This document shows positions 34,165 to 44,236 of a stretch of 64,000 nt of DNA, one piece after another. Location: NCBI RefSeq assembly GCF_003752405.1, contig NZ_RKHK01000001.1:1612001-1676000 (forward strand), read 5' to 3'. Every line of letters begins with the position of its first letter. The first letter of the stretch is position 1. The notes under the pieces are model-generated. The model ran no database searches. It was not told the DNA's origin and worked only from the letters and a program-made list of their open reading frames with translations. Position numbers and translations under genes: made by a program. This stretch comes from Bogoriella caseilytica. Its GTDB lineage: Bacteria > Actinomycetota > Actinomycetes > Actinomycetales > Actinomycetaceae.

Positions 34165-35235
34165 ATGTCTTGGACGCCTGACGCGCCTTACGAGGCCCTG
34201 CCTCCCCTGCCACCGGCAGCCGAGTTGGAGACCCGCGCTGTCTTGAAGGCCGCCATCGATGCCCGCGACGCGCTGGCACGGTTCGACGCTAGAGCGAGCG
34301 CGCTGCCCAATCCGACTATTCTCATCAACGCGATCCCGCTCTTGGAGGCGCAAGCCAGTTCAGAGATCGAGAACATCGTGACGACGACGGATGAGCTCTT
34401 CTCGGCTGCGCTCTCCGACGTTCACGCGTCAGCGGCCACCAGAGAAGCCTTGCGGTACCGGTCGGCTCTCCGTGCTGGCTTCGGTGAGCTTGGGCAACGT
34501 CCTCTCACGGCGCAATCGGCAGTCCGGCTCTGCTCGATCATCAGGGGTCATGAGACGCCGATTCGCGATCGTGAGGTGATCATCGGTGATCCTTCGTCAC
34601 GACGACGTGTCTACACCCCGCCCGCCTCCCCGACCGTGATCGACGACCTGTTGCGGAACTGGACCAGATTCATCAACGGGGAGTCATCCCTCGACCCCCT
34701 GGTGCGCATGGCTGTTGCCCATTACCAGTTCGAGGCCATCCATCCCTTCACCGATGGTAATGGCCGTACCGGGCGCATCCTGAATGTCCTCATGCTCTGT
34801 GCAGCTGGACTCCTCCAGTTGCCGCTGCTCTACCTCTCTCGGTACATCATCGAGACCAAGGACGCCTACTACCGGCGCCTGCTCGACGTCACTGCGTCCG
34901 CTGCGTGGGAGGACTGGATCCTCTACATGCTTGAGGGAGTCCGGCAGACATCGATTCGCACCGGTCGGCTCGTCGAGCGCATAGGTGAGGTTCAGGTCGG
35001 AATCGGCGGGGTCATGCGTGAGGCTTTGGGGTCCGTCAACGCTGACCTCCTGGCAGTGGTCATGGAACAGCCCTACGCCAGGACGCGCGACGTGATGGAA
35101 CGGTGTGGCGTGTCTCGCCCCACGGCGACCAAGTGGCTCAGAGCTCTTGTGCGGGCTGGAGCGCTTGAGACGGTCCCTGTCGGACGAGAGGTGCTGTATA
35201 TCAACGTGGCTTTGATGGAGACCCTGCGGACCTGA
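34165..35235 (+). CDS. Fic/DOC family protein with C-terminal winged helix
   Basis: This 356-residue protein carries the Fic core HPFTDGNGRTGR at residues 193-204; Fic enzymes transfer AMP or another nucleotide moiety from a nucleotide to a protein hydroxyl. An N-terminal helix contains SSEIEN at 65-70, matching the class II inhibitory motif S/T-x-x-x-E-N whose Glu blocks the ATP site, so the protein probably regulates itself. The C-terminal 80 residues resemble a winged helix (ARTRDVMERCGVSRPTATKWL), giving a possible DNA-binding arm. Codon use shows visibly more A/T at third positions than the neighbouring genes, and the upstream DNA is AT-rich, so the gene may have been acquired. No partner toxin or antitoxin gene is adjacent. 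Confidence 0.88.
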   Translation: MSWTPDAPYEALPPLPPAAELETRAVLKAAIDARDALARFDARASALPNPTILINAIPLLEAQASSEIENIVTTTDELFSAALSDVHASAATREALRYRSALRAGFGELGQRPLTAQSAVRLCSIIRGHETPIRDREVIIGDPSSRRRVYTPPASPTVIDDLLRNWTRFINGESSLDPLVRMAVAHYQFEAIHPFTDGNGRTGRILNVLMLCAAGLLQLPLLYLSRYIIETKDAYYRRLLDVTASAAWEDWILYMLEGVRQTSIRTGRLVERIGEVQVGIGGVMREALGSVNADLLAVVMEQPYARTRDVMERCGVSRPTATKWLRALVRAGALETVPVGREVLYINVALMETLRT

Positions 35236-35260
35236 TAAATCGCTTGTCATGGACCCTGAA

Positions 35261-35291
35261 CGTGCAAAGAACCAGGGCCGTTCTTTCCACG
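35261..35291. terminator. Hairpin after the Fic gene
   Basis: AAAGAAC (35266-35272) and GTTCTTT (35280-35286) pair over 7 bp with a 7-base loop; GTG/CAC extends the stem past one mismatch. It lies between the convergent Fic and rhodanese genes. Confidence 0.5.
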
Positions 35292-35334
35292 TCGTGCGAG
35301 CTCGACGGGGCGTGTGCGCTCGAACGCCAGGAGC

Positions 35335-35688
35335 TCAGATGATCTCGGGCTCCTCGCCGTCCTCGCGCTCAAGCGGGAGGCCTGCCTGCGCCCAGCCCTT
35401 CATGCCGCCGTCGATGTTGTAGGCGTCGTAGCCGTTCGCGGTCAGCCACTGCACCGAGCGCGCCGAGCGCCCGCCGGCGCGGCAGACCACCAGGAGGTCC
35501 TGCTCGGGTAGCTCCTCTATCCGCGTGGGCAGCTCGCCCATGGGGATGTGGATGGCGCCGGGGGCGTGCCCGGCATCCCACTCGTCCTGCTCGCGCACGT
35601 CCAGGAGTGCGTACCCGTTAGGAACGGGCTGCGCGGTATCGAGGTCAGTGACGGGAAGGTCGGATCCGGGAGTCGCAGAGAAGGCCAT
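35335..35688 (-). CDS. Rhodanese-like domain protein
   Basis: This 117-residue single rhodanese domain has the active-site loop CRAGGRSARS, where cysteine carries the transferred sulfur, and the preceding DVREQDEWDAGHAPGAIHIPMGEL signature. Such stand-alone proteins act in sulfur transfer or detoxification; the partner is unknown. No signal peptide is seen. It is divergent from the phosphoglucomutase gene, with the two starts about 134 bp apart. Confidence 0.9.
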   Translation of the reverse strand: MAFSATPGSDLPVTDLDTAQPVPNGYALLDVREQDEWDAGHAPGAIHIPMGELPTRIEELPEQDLLVVCRAGGRSARSVQWLTANGYDAYNIDGGMKGWAQAGLPLEREDGEEPEII

Positions 35689-35822
35689 GACCCCAGCCTA
35701 TTGCGCGTGATCCGTCGGTGCGCGACCCGCCGCCGCGGTCCGCTCTCCTGCCGCCAGAGCTTGCCCGTCAGGATCGGGCGGATTGGCCTGCGCGCGGCGG
35801 AAGGGACTGGCAGGATCAGAGC

Positions 35823-37502
<1,680 letters not shown>

Positions 37503-37562
37503 AGCCACTGCAGGGCTGAGGCTCGCCCGGCCGCGCCAGCTGCTCCGCAGGAGAGGATTCCC

Positions 37563-38681
37563 TCAGCGGTAGAAGAACAGGCCCTCTCGCTGCTGCAGCA
37601 TGCTCCGGGCCACGCCCGGGGCGCCGTCGAGCTGCTCGAGGGTCATGAGCACCTGCTCACCCTCCACCTCGAGGGTGCGTAGCTCGAAGTGGTCACTGTA
37701 GGGCTGCCCCTGCAGGGTGCGGCCCCCGGTCACGATCGCTTCGAGAAGCTCGGCGTTGGCGTGGGCGGAGTCCTCGTCGAGGTGGGTGTAGACGGCCCGG
37801 ACGAGATGCGCCTCGCCGTCGAGGTCCAGGCCGACCCCGAGCCAGGCAAAAGGAAGGAGCCCTTCGTAGCCCAGCGCGGCCTCGAACTCCTCGATGTCCA
37901 TCTCGAGCAACATGGCGGGATCCGGCGGGCCGTACGGGTCGGGGATCAACGTGGCGCTGTACCAGGGCTCGGCATCGAGAGCCTCGGCGGTCGCGACCGC
38001 CGGCGCATCCTCGTCGAAGGTGGTCGCCTGGTTGTCGCGCAGGCTGGTGACCGGCTCCGGCCGAGGAGCGATCAGCAGGCGGTCGTCCACCTCCATCAGG
38101 GTCCCACTGCCCGAGGGAGCAATGAGCCGGGCGGCTTCGGGGTCGAGGCCTCCGTCGGGATCTCCGAGCTGCCAGACATCCTCGGTGCGCCCACCGAGCG
38201 CCGAGTCGATCAGCTCGGTGTCGTATGGCCCGTGCAGCACCGCGGCGCTGTTCGGCGGGCTGAGGACCTCCGTGAAGCGGTCGACGGAGAGCAGAGATAC
38301 CCCCAGCGCTTCGTGCACCTCATCGGCGAATGCCGCATTGGCTGACCACCCCAGGGAGTCCGGCCCCAGTGCGGTGGTCACCGGGCCCCCCTGGCTCGGC
38401 CCGACCGCCACGGCCCAGTCGAGGAAGGCGTCGGCACCGTCCTCCGGATCGGGCTTGGGATGCCCGGTCACCTCTGCGACGTGGTCCAGATCGGTGGCCT
38501 GGATGGTGACGGCGTCGCCCTCAGCAGGAACGGGCAGGTAGGCGAGGTCCGTTGCCAAGCCCTCGCCTGTGCTGCTCCCCCCAGCCGACGTGCAGGCCAC
38601 CAGGGCGCTCGCGGACAGAAAAGATGCAGCCGTAGTGATCCAGCCGCGGCGGGCTTGGTCCGAGCGCAGTGCGCGAGTCAT
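37563..38681 (-). CDS. Uncharacterised lipoprotein
   Basis: This 372-residue protein has a signal peptide with an Arg-rich start and a lipobox-like LVACT around residue 30, so it should be anchored outside the membrane. The mature part is acidic, with no repeats or motif that I recognise; DEDAPAV and LLEMDIEEFEAALGYEG are examples of its acidic character. A GGGGGAT box precedes ATG 38681. It is divergent from the PPOX flavoprotein gene with about 102 bp between starts. I cannot assign a function. Confidence 0.7.
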   Translation of the reverse strand: MTRALRSDQARRGWITTAASFLSASALVACTSAGGSSTGEGLATDLAYLPVPAEGDAVTIQATDLDHVAEVTGHPKPDPEDGADAFLDWAVAVGPSQGGPVTTALGPDSLGWSANAAFADEVHEALGVSLLSVDRFTEVLSPPNSAAVLHGPYDTELIDSALGGRTEDVWQLGDPDGGLDPEAARLIAPSGSGTLMEVDDRLLIAPRPEPVTSLRDNQATTFDEDAPAVATAEALDAEPWYSATLIPDPYGPPDPAMLLEMDIEEFEAALGYEGLLPFAWLGVGLDLDGEAHLVRAVYTHLDEDSAHANAELLEAIVTGGRTLQGQPYSDHFELRTLEVEGEQVLMTLEQLDGAPGVARSMLQQREGLFFYR

Positions 38682-38783
38682 GCGATCCCCCTCAGGATGA
38701 GTGCTGGAACTGCGGCCTTCGCCGACCGCAGGTGCTGGCTCGCACCATCGCGTACCTGCAGTGGGCATCGTAGGCTGAGAAAC

Positions 38784-39245
38784 ATGGCGCGCTCCATAGC
38801 AACCAACACCCAGGCCTCCCGCGAAGAGCTCGAGAGTTTTCTCCGCGAGCGCCACCACGCCATCCTGCTCACCCACCGGGCCAGTGGTGGCCCTCAGATG
38901 AGCCCGGTGGCCTGCGGCCTCGATGCCGAAGGACGGGTGGTGATCTCCACGTACCCCGAGCGCGCGAAGATCAAGAATCTCCGGCGTGATCCGCGCGCCT
39001 CCCTCTGTGTGCTCTCCGATGACTTCGGTGGCGCATGGGTGCAGGTGGACGGCACTGCCGAAGTGCTGGATATCCCTGAATCCATCGAGCCGCTGGTTGA
39101 CTACTTCCGCTCGATCTCCGGTGAGCACCCCGATTGGGACGAATACCGCGAGGCCATGGTGACGCAGGGCAAATCGCTGATCCGGGTGAGCATCGAGCGT
39201 TGGGGGCCAGTCGCCACCGGAGGTTTCCCCGCGAGGCTCGCCTGA
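38784..39245 (+). CDS. PPOX-class flavin/F420-dependent oxidoreductase
   Basis: This 153-residue split beta-barrel protein of the pyridoxamine phosphate oxidase-like superfamily has LRERHHAILLTHRASGGPQMSPVAC at the start and STYPERAKIKNLRRDPRASLCVL in the middle, a pattern typical of actinobacterial F420-binding members (TIGR03618 group). Substrates of these small proteins are generally unknown. A TAGGCT box ends 7 bases before the ATG and there is no ribosome binding site, so the message is probably leaderless. FMN or heme as cofactor remains possible. Confidence 0.82.
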   Translation: MARSIATNTQASREELESFLRERHHAILLTHRASGGPQMSPVACGLDAEGRVVISTYPERAKIKNLRRDPRASLCVLSDDFGGAWVQVDGTAEVLDIPESIEPLVDYFRSISGEHPDWDEYREAMVTQGKSLIRVSIERWGPVATGGFPARLA

Positions 39246-39296
39246 ACCTGGTCGTATGACCCGGCGGTGCCTCAGCCAACGACCCGCCGCGCCCGG

Positions 39297-40727
39297 CTAG
39301 TGCGGGAGCGCCGGGTAGGCCGCCTTCGGCAGGTGGTAGCTCAGATCGATGGCGGTCTCGATGGCCTCGTCCAGCCCCATCCGGTGCTCGGCCACGAGCC
39401 GGGCCAGGAACCCGGCGTCGATGCGTCGCGCGAGATCATGCCGCGCGGGGATCGAGGCATAGGCCCGGGTGTCATCGACGAAGCCTGTGGTGTTGTAGAA
39501 GCCGGCGGTCTCGGTGGCGGATTCGCGGAAGCGCCGCATGCCCTCCGGCGAGTCGAGGAACCACCAGGGTGCTCCCAGGCGCATGGCCGGGTAGGCCCCG
39601 GCGAGGGGGGCGAGCTCACGTGAGTAGGCAGTCTCGTCCAGCGTGAACACGATGAACCGGAAGCCGCGATGGTGGCCGAAGGCCTCCAGCACGGGACGCA
39701 AGGCCCGGGTGTATTCGGTGTGGATGGGAATGTCGAAGCCCTTGTCGTGCCCGTAGCGGCGCGCCACGGCGCGGTCGTGGTCGCGCAGGGAGCCCGGATG
39801 CAGTTGCATGACCAATCCGTCCTCGCAGGACATCCGCGCCATCTCGAAGAGCATGTGCCCGCTGAAAGCCTGCGCCTCCTGTGCCGTGACCTTGCCACTG
39901 AGCGCGGCCGCAAAGATGCGGGTGGCCTCCTCCGCGCTCAGCTCCGTGGTGTCGGCCAGCAGGTGCCCGTGATCGGTGGCGCGAGCCCCGGCGTCGCGGA
40001 AGTCCCGGCGTCGCTGGCGCAGGGCGGAGAGGTAGCCCTCGTAGGAATGCGCGTCCACGCCGGTGATCTGCGAGAGCGCGGCGAGCTGGCCTGCCCAATC
40101 CGGCCGGTTGACGTGAAGGAGCGGGTCCGGCCGGAAGGTGGGCACGATCCGCTCTCCCCATCCCTGTCTGGCCAGGGAGCGGTGGGCCGCGAGATCGTCG
40201 GTGGCGCCGTCGGTGGTCGCGAGGATCTCGAGGTTGAAGCGCTGGAAGAGCGCCCGTGGCCGGAAGTCCGGGCGCTCCAGTGCTGCCGCGATCTCGTCGA
40301 AGATGCGGTCTGCGCTCTCCGCCGACGGCTCCTCGGTCACGCCGAAGATCTCGATGAGCTCGTGTTCCAGCCAATACCGCGTAGGTGTTCCGCGGAAGAG
40401 CGCCCAGTGGCTGCAGAAGCGCCGCCAGATCGCCCGCGGGTCGGTCTCCAGCGGTGCGCCTGCCGGGCCCGCGCCGTCCATCGGGGGGATGCCCAGCGCG
40501 GGGAGCGGCACGCCCTGCGAGACGAGCATGCGCACCAGGTAGTGGTCCGGGACCACCAGGAGCTGGGCCGGATCCGGGAAGGCCGCGTCCTCGGCGAAGG
40601 CGCGCACATCCACGTGACCATGCATGGAGACCAGGGGGAGGTCGGCGATCGCGTGGTAGATCTCGCGTGAAATCGGCCGTAACTCGCCGGACGGCAGTGC
40701 GCGCTCAGGGTGCAGGCTCCAGCTCAT
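39297..40727 (-). CDS. uxaC: Glucuronate/galacturonate isomerase
   Basis: This 476-residue enzyme isomerises D-glucuronate to D-fructuronate and D-galacturonate to D-tagaturonate. Its length matches E. coli UxaC (470). Typical segments are LPLVSMHGHVDVRAFAED near the N-terminus (metal histidines), PTRYWLEHELIEIFGV, GHMLFEMARMSCEDGLVMQLHPGSLRDHD, and LAPLAGAYPAMRLGAPWWFLDSPEGM. ATG 40727 is preceded by GAGGAGAGCC, a better start than 40739. The operator at 40769-40782 sits 42-55 bp upstream. It belongs to the uronate group with the reductase, dehydratase and LacI genes to the right. Confidence 0.95.
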   Translation of the reverse strand: MSWSLHPERALPSGELRPISREIYHAIADLPLVSMHGHVDVRAFAEDAAFPDPAQLLVVPDHYLVRMLVSQGVPLPALGIPPMDGAGPAGAPLETDPRAIWRRFCSHWALFRGTPTRYWLEHELIEIFGVTEEPSAESADRIFDEIAAALERPDFRPRALFQRFNLEILATTDGATDDLAAHRSLARQGWGERIVPTFRPDPLLHVNRPDWAGQLAALSQITGVDAHSYEGYLSALRQRRRDFRDAGARATDHGHLLADTTELSAEEATRIFAAALSGKVTAQEAQAFSGHMLFEMARMSCEDGLVMQLHPGSLRDHDRAVARRYGHDKGFDIPIHTEYTRALRPVLEAFGHHRGFRFIVFTLDETAYSRELAPLAGAYPAMRLGAPWWFLDSPEGMRRFRESATETAGFYNTTGFVDDTRAYASIPARHDLARRIDAGFLARLVAEHRMGLDEAIETAIDLSYHLPKAAYPALPH

Positions 40728-40768
40728 GGCTCTCCTCATTGCGATCCGGACGGCGGGACGTCCCGAGA

Positions 40769-40782
40769 TGGAAGCGTTTCCA
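40769..40782. promoter_or_regulatory. Uronate operator 1 (TGGAAGCGTTTCCA)
   Basis: This LacI-type CG-centred near-palindrome lies between the divergent uxaC and RNase J genes, 42 bp from the uxaC start. It matches sites before the reductase gene and in the uxaA/LacI gap. Confidence 0.7.
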
Positions 40783-40953
40783 CCCGAACCTACCAGTCGC
40801 CGGCGTCCAGCACGTGGTGATCGGTTCTCCGCTCGGATCGGTGATCAACTGTGACGTGGCAGTAGTGTCTTACTCGTTGCGGGGCGCAATACCACCCCAG
40901 GATCATCGCCCCTGAGCGACCTCTCCCCACTGAATCAACAAAAGGACGACTGC

Positions 40954-42633
40954 GTGCTGTTGCCGAATGACCTCTCTGCTCCTGCCCCCTTGGCACGTGG
41001 TGCCCTGCGGGTGACTCCACTCGGAGGGCTCGGTGAAGTCGGGCGGAACATGACCGTCTTCGAGTACGACGGCAAACTGCTCATCGTCGACTGCGGCGTG
41101 CTGTTCCCCGAGGAAACCCAGCCGGGTGTCGATGTCATCCTGCCCGACTTCACCGCCATCCGTGACCGGCTCGACGACGTCGTGGCGGTGGTGCTCACGC
41201 ACGGGCACGAGGACCACATCGGCGGTGTGCCCTACTTGCTCAAGGAACGGCCGGACATCCCGGTGATCGGCTCCGAGCTCACCCTGGCCTTCCTCACCGC
41301 CAAGCTCAAGGAGCACCGGATCAAGCCGCGCACGGTTCAGGTCAAGGCCGGCGAGCAGCACCGGAGCGGCCCTTTCGGCCTGGAGTTCGTTGCGGTGAAC
41401 CACTCCATCCCGGATGGGCTGGCGGTCGCGATCCGCACCAAGGCCGGGCTGGTCCTGCACACCGGTGACTTCAAGATGGACCAGTTCCCTCTCGATGACC
41501 GGATCACTGATCTGCGTCACTTCGCCCGGCTGGGTGAGGAGGGCGTCGACCTGTTCCTCGTGGACTCCACGAACGCCGAGGTTCCTGGCTTCATGATGTC
41601 CGAGCGTGACCTCACGCCCGCGATCGAGGGGGTCTTCGCGAATGCTCCGCGCCGCGTCATCGTCTCGAGCTTTGCCAGCCATGTGCACCGCATTCAGCAG
41701 GTGCTCGACGCGGCCGAGGCCAGTGGGCGCAAGGTGGCCTTCGTGGGCCGGTCGATGGTGCGCAACATGAAGATCGCGCGCGATCTCGGCTACCTCACCA
41801 TCAAGCGAGGGTTGCTGGTGGACTTCAAGAAGCTGGGTGATCTGCCGGATCACAAGGTCACGCTGGTCTGTACCGGCTCACAGGGTGAGCCGATGGCCGC
41901 GCTGGCCCGGATGGCGAACAACGGCCACGAGATCAAGCTTGCCGAGGGTGACACCGTGCTGCTCGCCAGCTCGCTCATCCCGGGCAACGAGAACGCGATC
42001 TACAGCATCATCAACAAGCTCATCGACCTGGGCGCCACTGTGGTGCACAAGGGCAACGCCAAGGTGCACGTCTCCGGCCATGCCAGCGCCGGTGAGCTCG
42101 TCTACTGCTACAACCTGATCCGCCCCCGCAACGTCATGCCTGTGCATGGGGAGTCCAAGCACCTGCAGGCCAATGCAGAGCTTGCCCGCCGCACCGGGGT
42201 CCCGGAGCAGAACGTCGTCGTCGTACGTGACGGGGTTGCCGTCGACCTGGCTGACCGTCAGGTCACCATTGCCGGGCAGGTCCCGGCAGACCTGGTCTAT
42301 GTCGAGGGTCAGGCCGTGGGCAAGGCGACCGAGCGCATCCTCGAGGAGCGCCGGGTGCTGCGGGAGGGCGGAGTCCTCACGGTGCTGGCCGTCGTGGACG
42401 AGAACAACAGCCTCACGGAGCCGCTGGAGATCCTCACCCGCGGTTTCGTGCGGGACAAGAAGGCCTTCGAGGGCGTGGTCGCAGCGGTGGAGAAAGCCCT
42501 GGCGCGCCCGCAGACCAAGAAGATCGATGATCTGAGCAAGCTCGAGTCCGTGATCGTCGACGCCGTCTCCCGTCACCTCCAGCGCAGCTACCGCCGCCCG
42601 CCGGCGGTCATGGCCGTCGTCGTCGACGACTGA
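40954..42633 (+). CDS. rnj: Ribonuclease J
   Basis: This 559-residue metallo-beta-lactamase/beta-CASP enzyme processes and degrades RNA with endo- and 5' exonuclease activity. It shows the metal motif LTHGHEDHIGG, LHTGDFKMD, VDSTNAEVPGFM, FASHVHRIQQ of the beta-CASP domain, CTGSQGEPMAALARMA and VHVSGHASAGEL, and a C-terminal domain. The start is GTG 40954 behind AAAGGA at 40941-40946. It is full length. In many actinobacteria rnj follows dapA; here it is flanked by hexuronate genes instead. Its promoter region carries a uronate operator at 40769, probably meant for uxaC. Confidence 0.95.
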   Translation: MLLPNDLSAPAPLARGALRVTPLGGLGEVGRNMTVFEYDGKLLIVDCGVLFPEETQPGVDVILPDFTAIRDRLDDVVAVVLTHGHEDHIGGVPYLLKERPDIPVIGSELTLAFLTAKLKEHRIKPRTVQVKAGEQHRSGPFGLEFVAVNHSIPDGLAVAIRTKAGLVLHTGDFKMDQFPLDDRITDLRHFARLGEEGVDLFLVDSTNAEVPGFMMSERDLTPAIEGVFANAPRRVIVSSFASHVHRIQQVLDAAEASGRKVAFVGRSMVRNMKIARDLGYLTIKRGLLVDFKKLGDLPDHKVTLVCTGSQGEPMAALARMANNGHEIKLAEGDTVLLASSLIPGNENAIYSIINKLIDLGATVVHKGNAKVHVSGHASAGELVYCYNLIRPRNVMPVHGESKHLQANAELARRTGVPEQNVVVVRDGVAVDLADRQVTIAGQVPADLVYVEGQAVGKATERILEERRVLREGGVLTVLAVVDENNSLTEPLEILTRGFVRDKKAFEGVVAAVEKALARPQTKKIDDLSKLESVIVDAVSRHLQRSYRRPPAVMAVVVDD

Positions 42634-42669
42634 GCGCTCCGGAAACACACGGAAACTGCCACATCATTC

Positions 42670-42682
42670 AGGTGTGACACCT
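42670..42682. promoter_or_regulatory. 13-bp palindrome AGGTGT-G-ACACCT before the reductase gene
   Basis: The arms are perfect over 6 bp. It ends one base before a TAGGAT -10-like hexamer and five bases before uronate operator 2, so two different regulators may meet at this promoter. Confidence 0.4.
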
Positions 42683-42686
42683 AGGA

Positions 42687-42700
42687 TGTAAGCGTTTCCG
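42687..42700. promoter_or_regulatory. Uronate operator 2 (TGTAAGCGTTTCCG)
   Basis: It matches operator 1 at 12 of 14 bases, including the AAGCGTTTCC core, and lies 48 bp upstream of the reductase start, next to the probable -10 box, where a bound repressor would block transcription. Confidence 0.65.
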
Positions 42701-42748
42701 CACATTCCGGGCCGCGGTCCGGTCCCGTCCGACCCCGAAGGGTGTGTC

Positions 42749-44233
42749 ATGACGTCCCGTCTCTCGTTCGCCACGCTGGACCAAGCCCGTCCGGCCGCGC
42801 GTCGTCCCGCGCTCGACCCCCGCGCCATGAGCACCGGCTCGGTGCACCTGGGTGTCGGGGCCTTCCACCGAGCCCATCAGGCGGTGTTCACCGAGGACGC
42901 CATGGCCGCAGCAGGTGAGAGCGGCTGGGGCATCCATGCCGTCACCCAGCGCTCGGCCCGCGTTGCCGAGCAGCTCGATCCGCAGGACGGCCTCTACGGA
43001 GTCCTGACCTGTGGTCTGGATGGTGCCGGAGAGCCCGAGCGGAGCCTGCGGATCGTGGGCGCCGTGCGGGCGGTCTCCTTCCCCGGTGAGCAGACAGGTG
43101 AGGTCCTGGCCCGCCTCGCGGCTCCCACCACCCACCTGGTGACGCTCACCGTGACCGAGAAGGGGTACCGCCGCAGCGGTGATCGCCTCGACCTCCGCGA
43201 CGAGGGCGTGCAGGCTGATCTCGCTGCACTGCGCGAGGAACGGCGCACCGGCACGGCAGTGGAGACCGCAGCAGGAAGCCCGATCGGCATGCTGGCCCGC
43301 GGCCTGGCCCGGCGCGCTCACGGCGCGGCGACGCCGATGAGCGTGGTCTGCTGCGACAACATCGTGCACAACGGCCCGATGGTGGGCCGTCTGGTCTCCG
43401 AGTTCCTCCTGGCGGCGGGCGCCGACGGCGCGGCGGCCTGGGTCGCCGACCACGTGACCTTCCCGGCCACCATGGTCGACCGCATCGTGCCGGCGACCAC
43501 CGCCGCCGAGCGTGCGGCCGCCGAAGCGATCAGTGGACTGCAGGACGAAGGCCTGGTTGTCGCGGAGCCCTACCGGCAATGGGTGATCGAGGACTCCTTC
43601 GCCGGCCCTCGGCCAGCATGGGAACGGGCGGGCGCCACGCTCACGAGCGATGTTGCCCCCTTCGAGGAAGCCAAGCTCCGCATTCTCAACGGTACCCACT
43701 CCTACCTGGCTTATCGCGGCGCTTTGCTCGGCCACGCCACAATCGCCGAGGCCGTGACCGATGCGGGACTGGGTGCTGAGGTGAGTGCCTTCATCGATCA
43801 CGATGTCATCCCCACCCTCACGCCGCCTCCGGGCGTCGACCTCGGGCAGTATCGCGACTCCGTGCTGGAACGCTTCGCCAACCCGGCACTGGGTCACACG
43901 ACGCAGCAAGTGGCCATGGACGGCTCCCAGAAACTGCCCGTGCGTCTGCTCGGCACCGCCGCCGACCGGCTCACCGCAGGGGCGATTCCCGAGCGGACAG
44001 CACGCGCAGTGGCGGCCTGGATGGTGTTCGTGGCCCGAGCCGCCGATGGCTCCTCACCCCTGGTTCTCGATGACCCACAGGCCGAGGTGCTCGGCGCCGC
44101 CGTCGCAGGCGCGGCAAGCGGCGCGGCGCTCGCCGACCGCCTGCTCGACCTGGAACAGATCTTCCCCCCGGCGCTCGCCGGCGACGAGCGCTTCCGCTCG
44201 GCCGTGCGTGAGCAGGTCACTGACCTGGCGTGA
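42749..44233 (+). CDS. Mannitol dehydrogenase-family hexuronate reductase (fructuronate or tagaturonate reductase)
   Basis: This 494-residue NAD(H)-dependent polyol dehydrogenase has the N-terminal HLGVGAFHRAHQAVFTED nucleotide-binding region, VTEKGYRR, CCDNIVHNGPM, RIVPATT and the catalytic lysine stretch with LRILNGTHSYLAY and DGSQKLPVRLL. The family includes UxuB (fructuronate reductase) and UxaB (tagaturonate reductase); the DGSQKLPxRLL pattern favours the UxuB/mannitol dehydrogenase branch. However, the neighbouring dehydratase is UxaA, which uses altronate, the product of UxaB, so the true substrate is open. It ends 3 bp from the convergent uxaA stop. Confidence 0.88.
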   Translation: MTSRLSFATLDQARPAARRPALDPRAMSTGSVHLGVGAFHRAHQAVFTEDAMAAAGESGWGIHAVTQRSARVAEQLDPQDGLYGVLTCGLDGAGEPERSLRIVGAVRAVSFPGEQTGEVLARLAAPTTHLVTLTVTEKGYRRSGDRLDLRDEGVQADLAALREERRTGTAVETAAGSPIGMLARGLARRAHGAATPMSVVCCDNIVHNGPMVGRLVSEFLLAAGADGAAAWVADHVTFPATMVDRIVPATTAAERAAAEAISGLQDEGLVVAEPYRQWVIEDSFAGPRPAWERAGATLTSDVAPFEEAKLRILNGTHSYLAYRGALLGHATIAEAVTDAGLGAEVSAFIDHDVIPTLTPPPGVDLGQYRDSVLERFANPALGHTTQQVAMDGSQKLPVRLLGTAADRLTAGAIPERTARAVAAWMVFVARAADGSSPLVLDDPQAEVLGAAVAGAASGAALADRLLDLEQIFPPALAGDERFRSAVREQVTDLA

Positions 44234-44236
44234 GTC

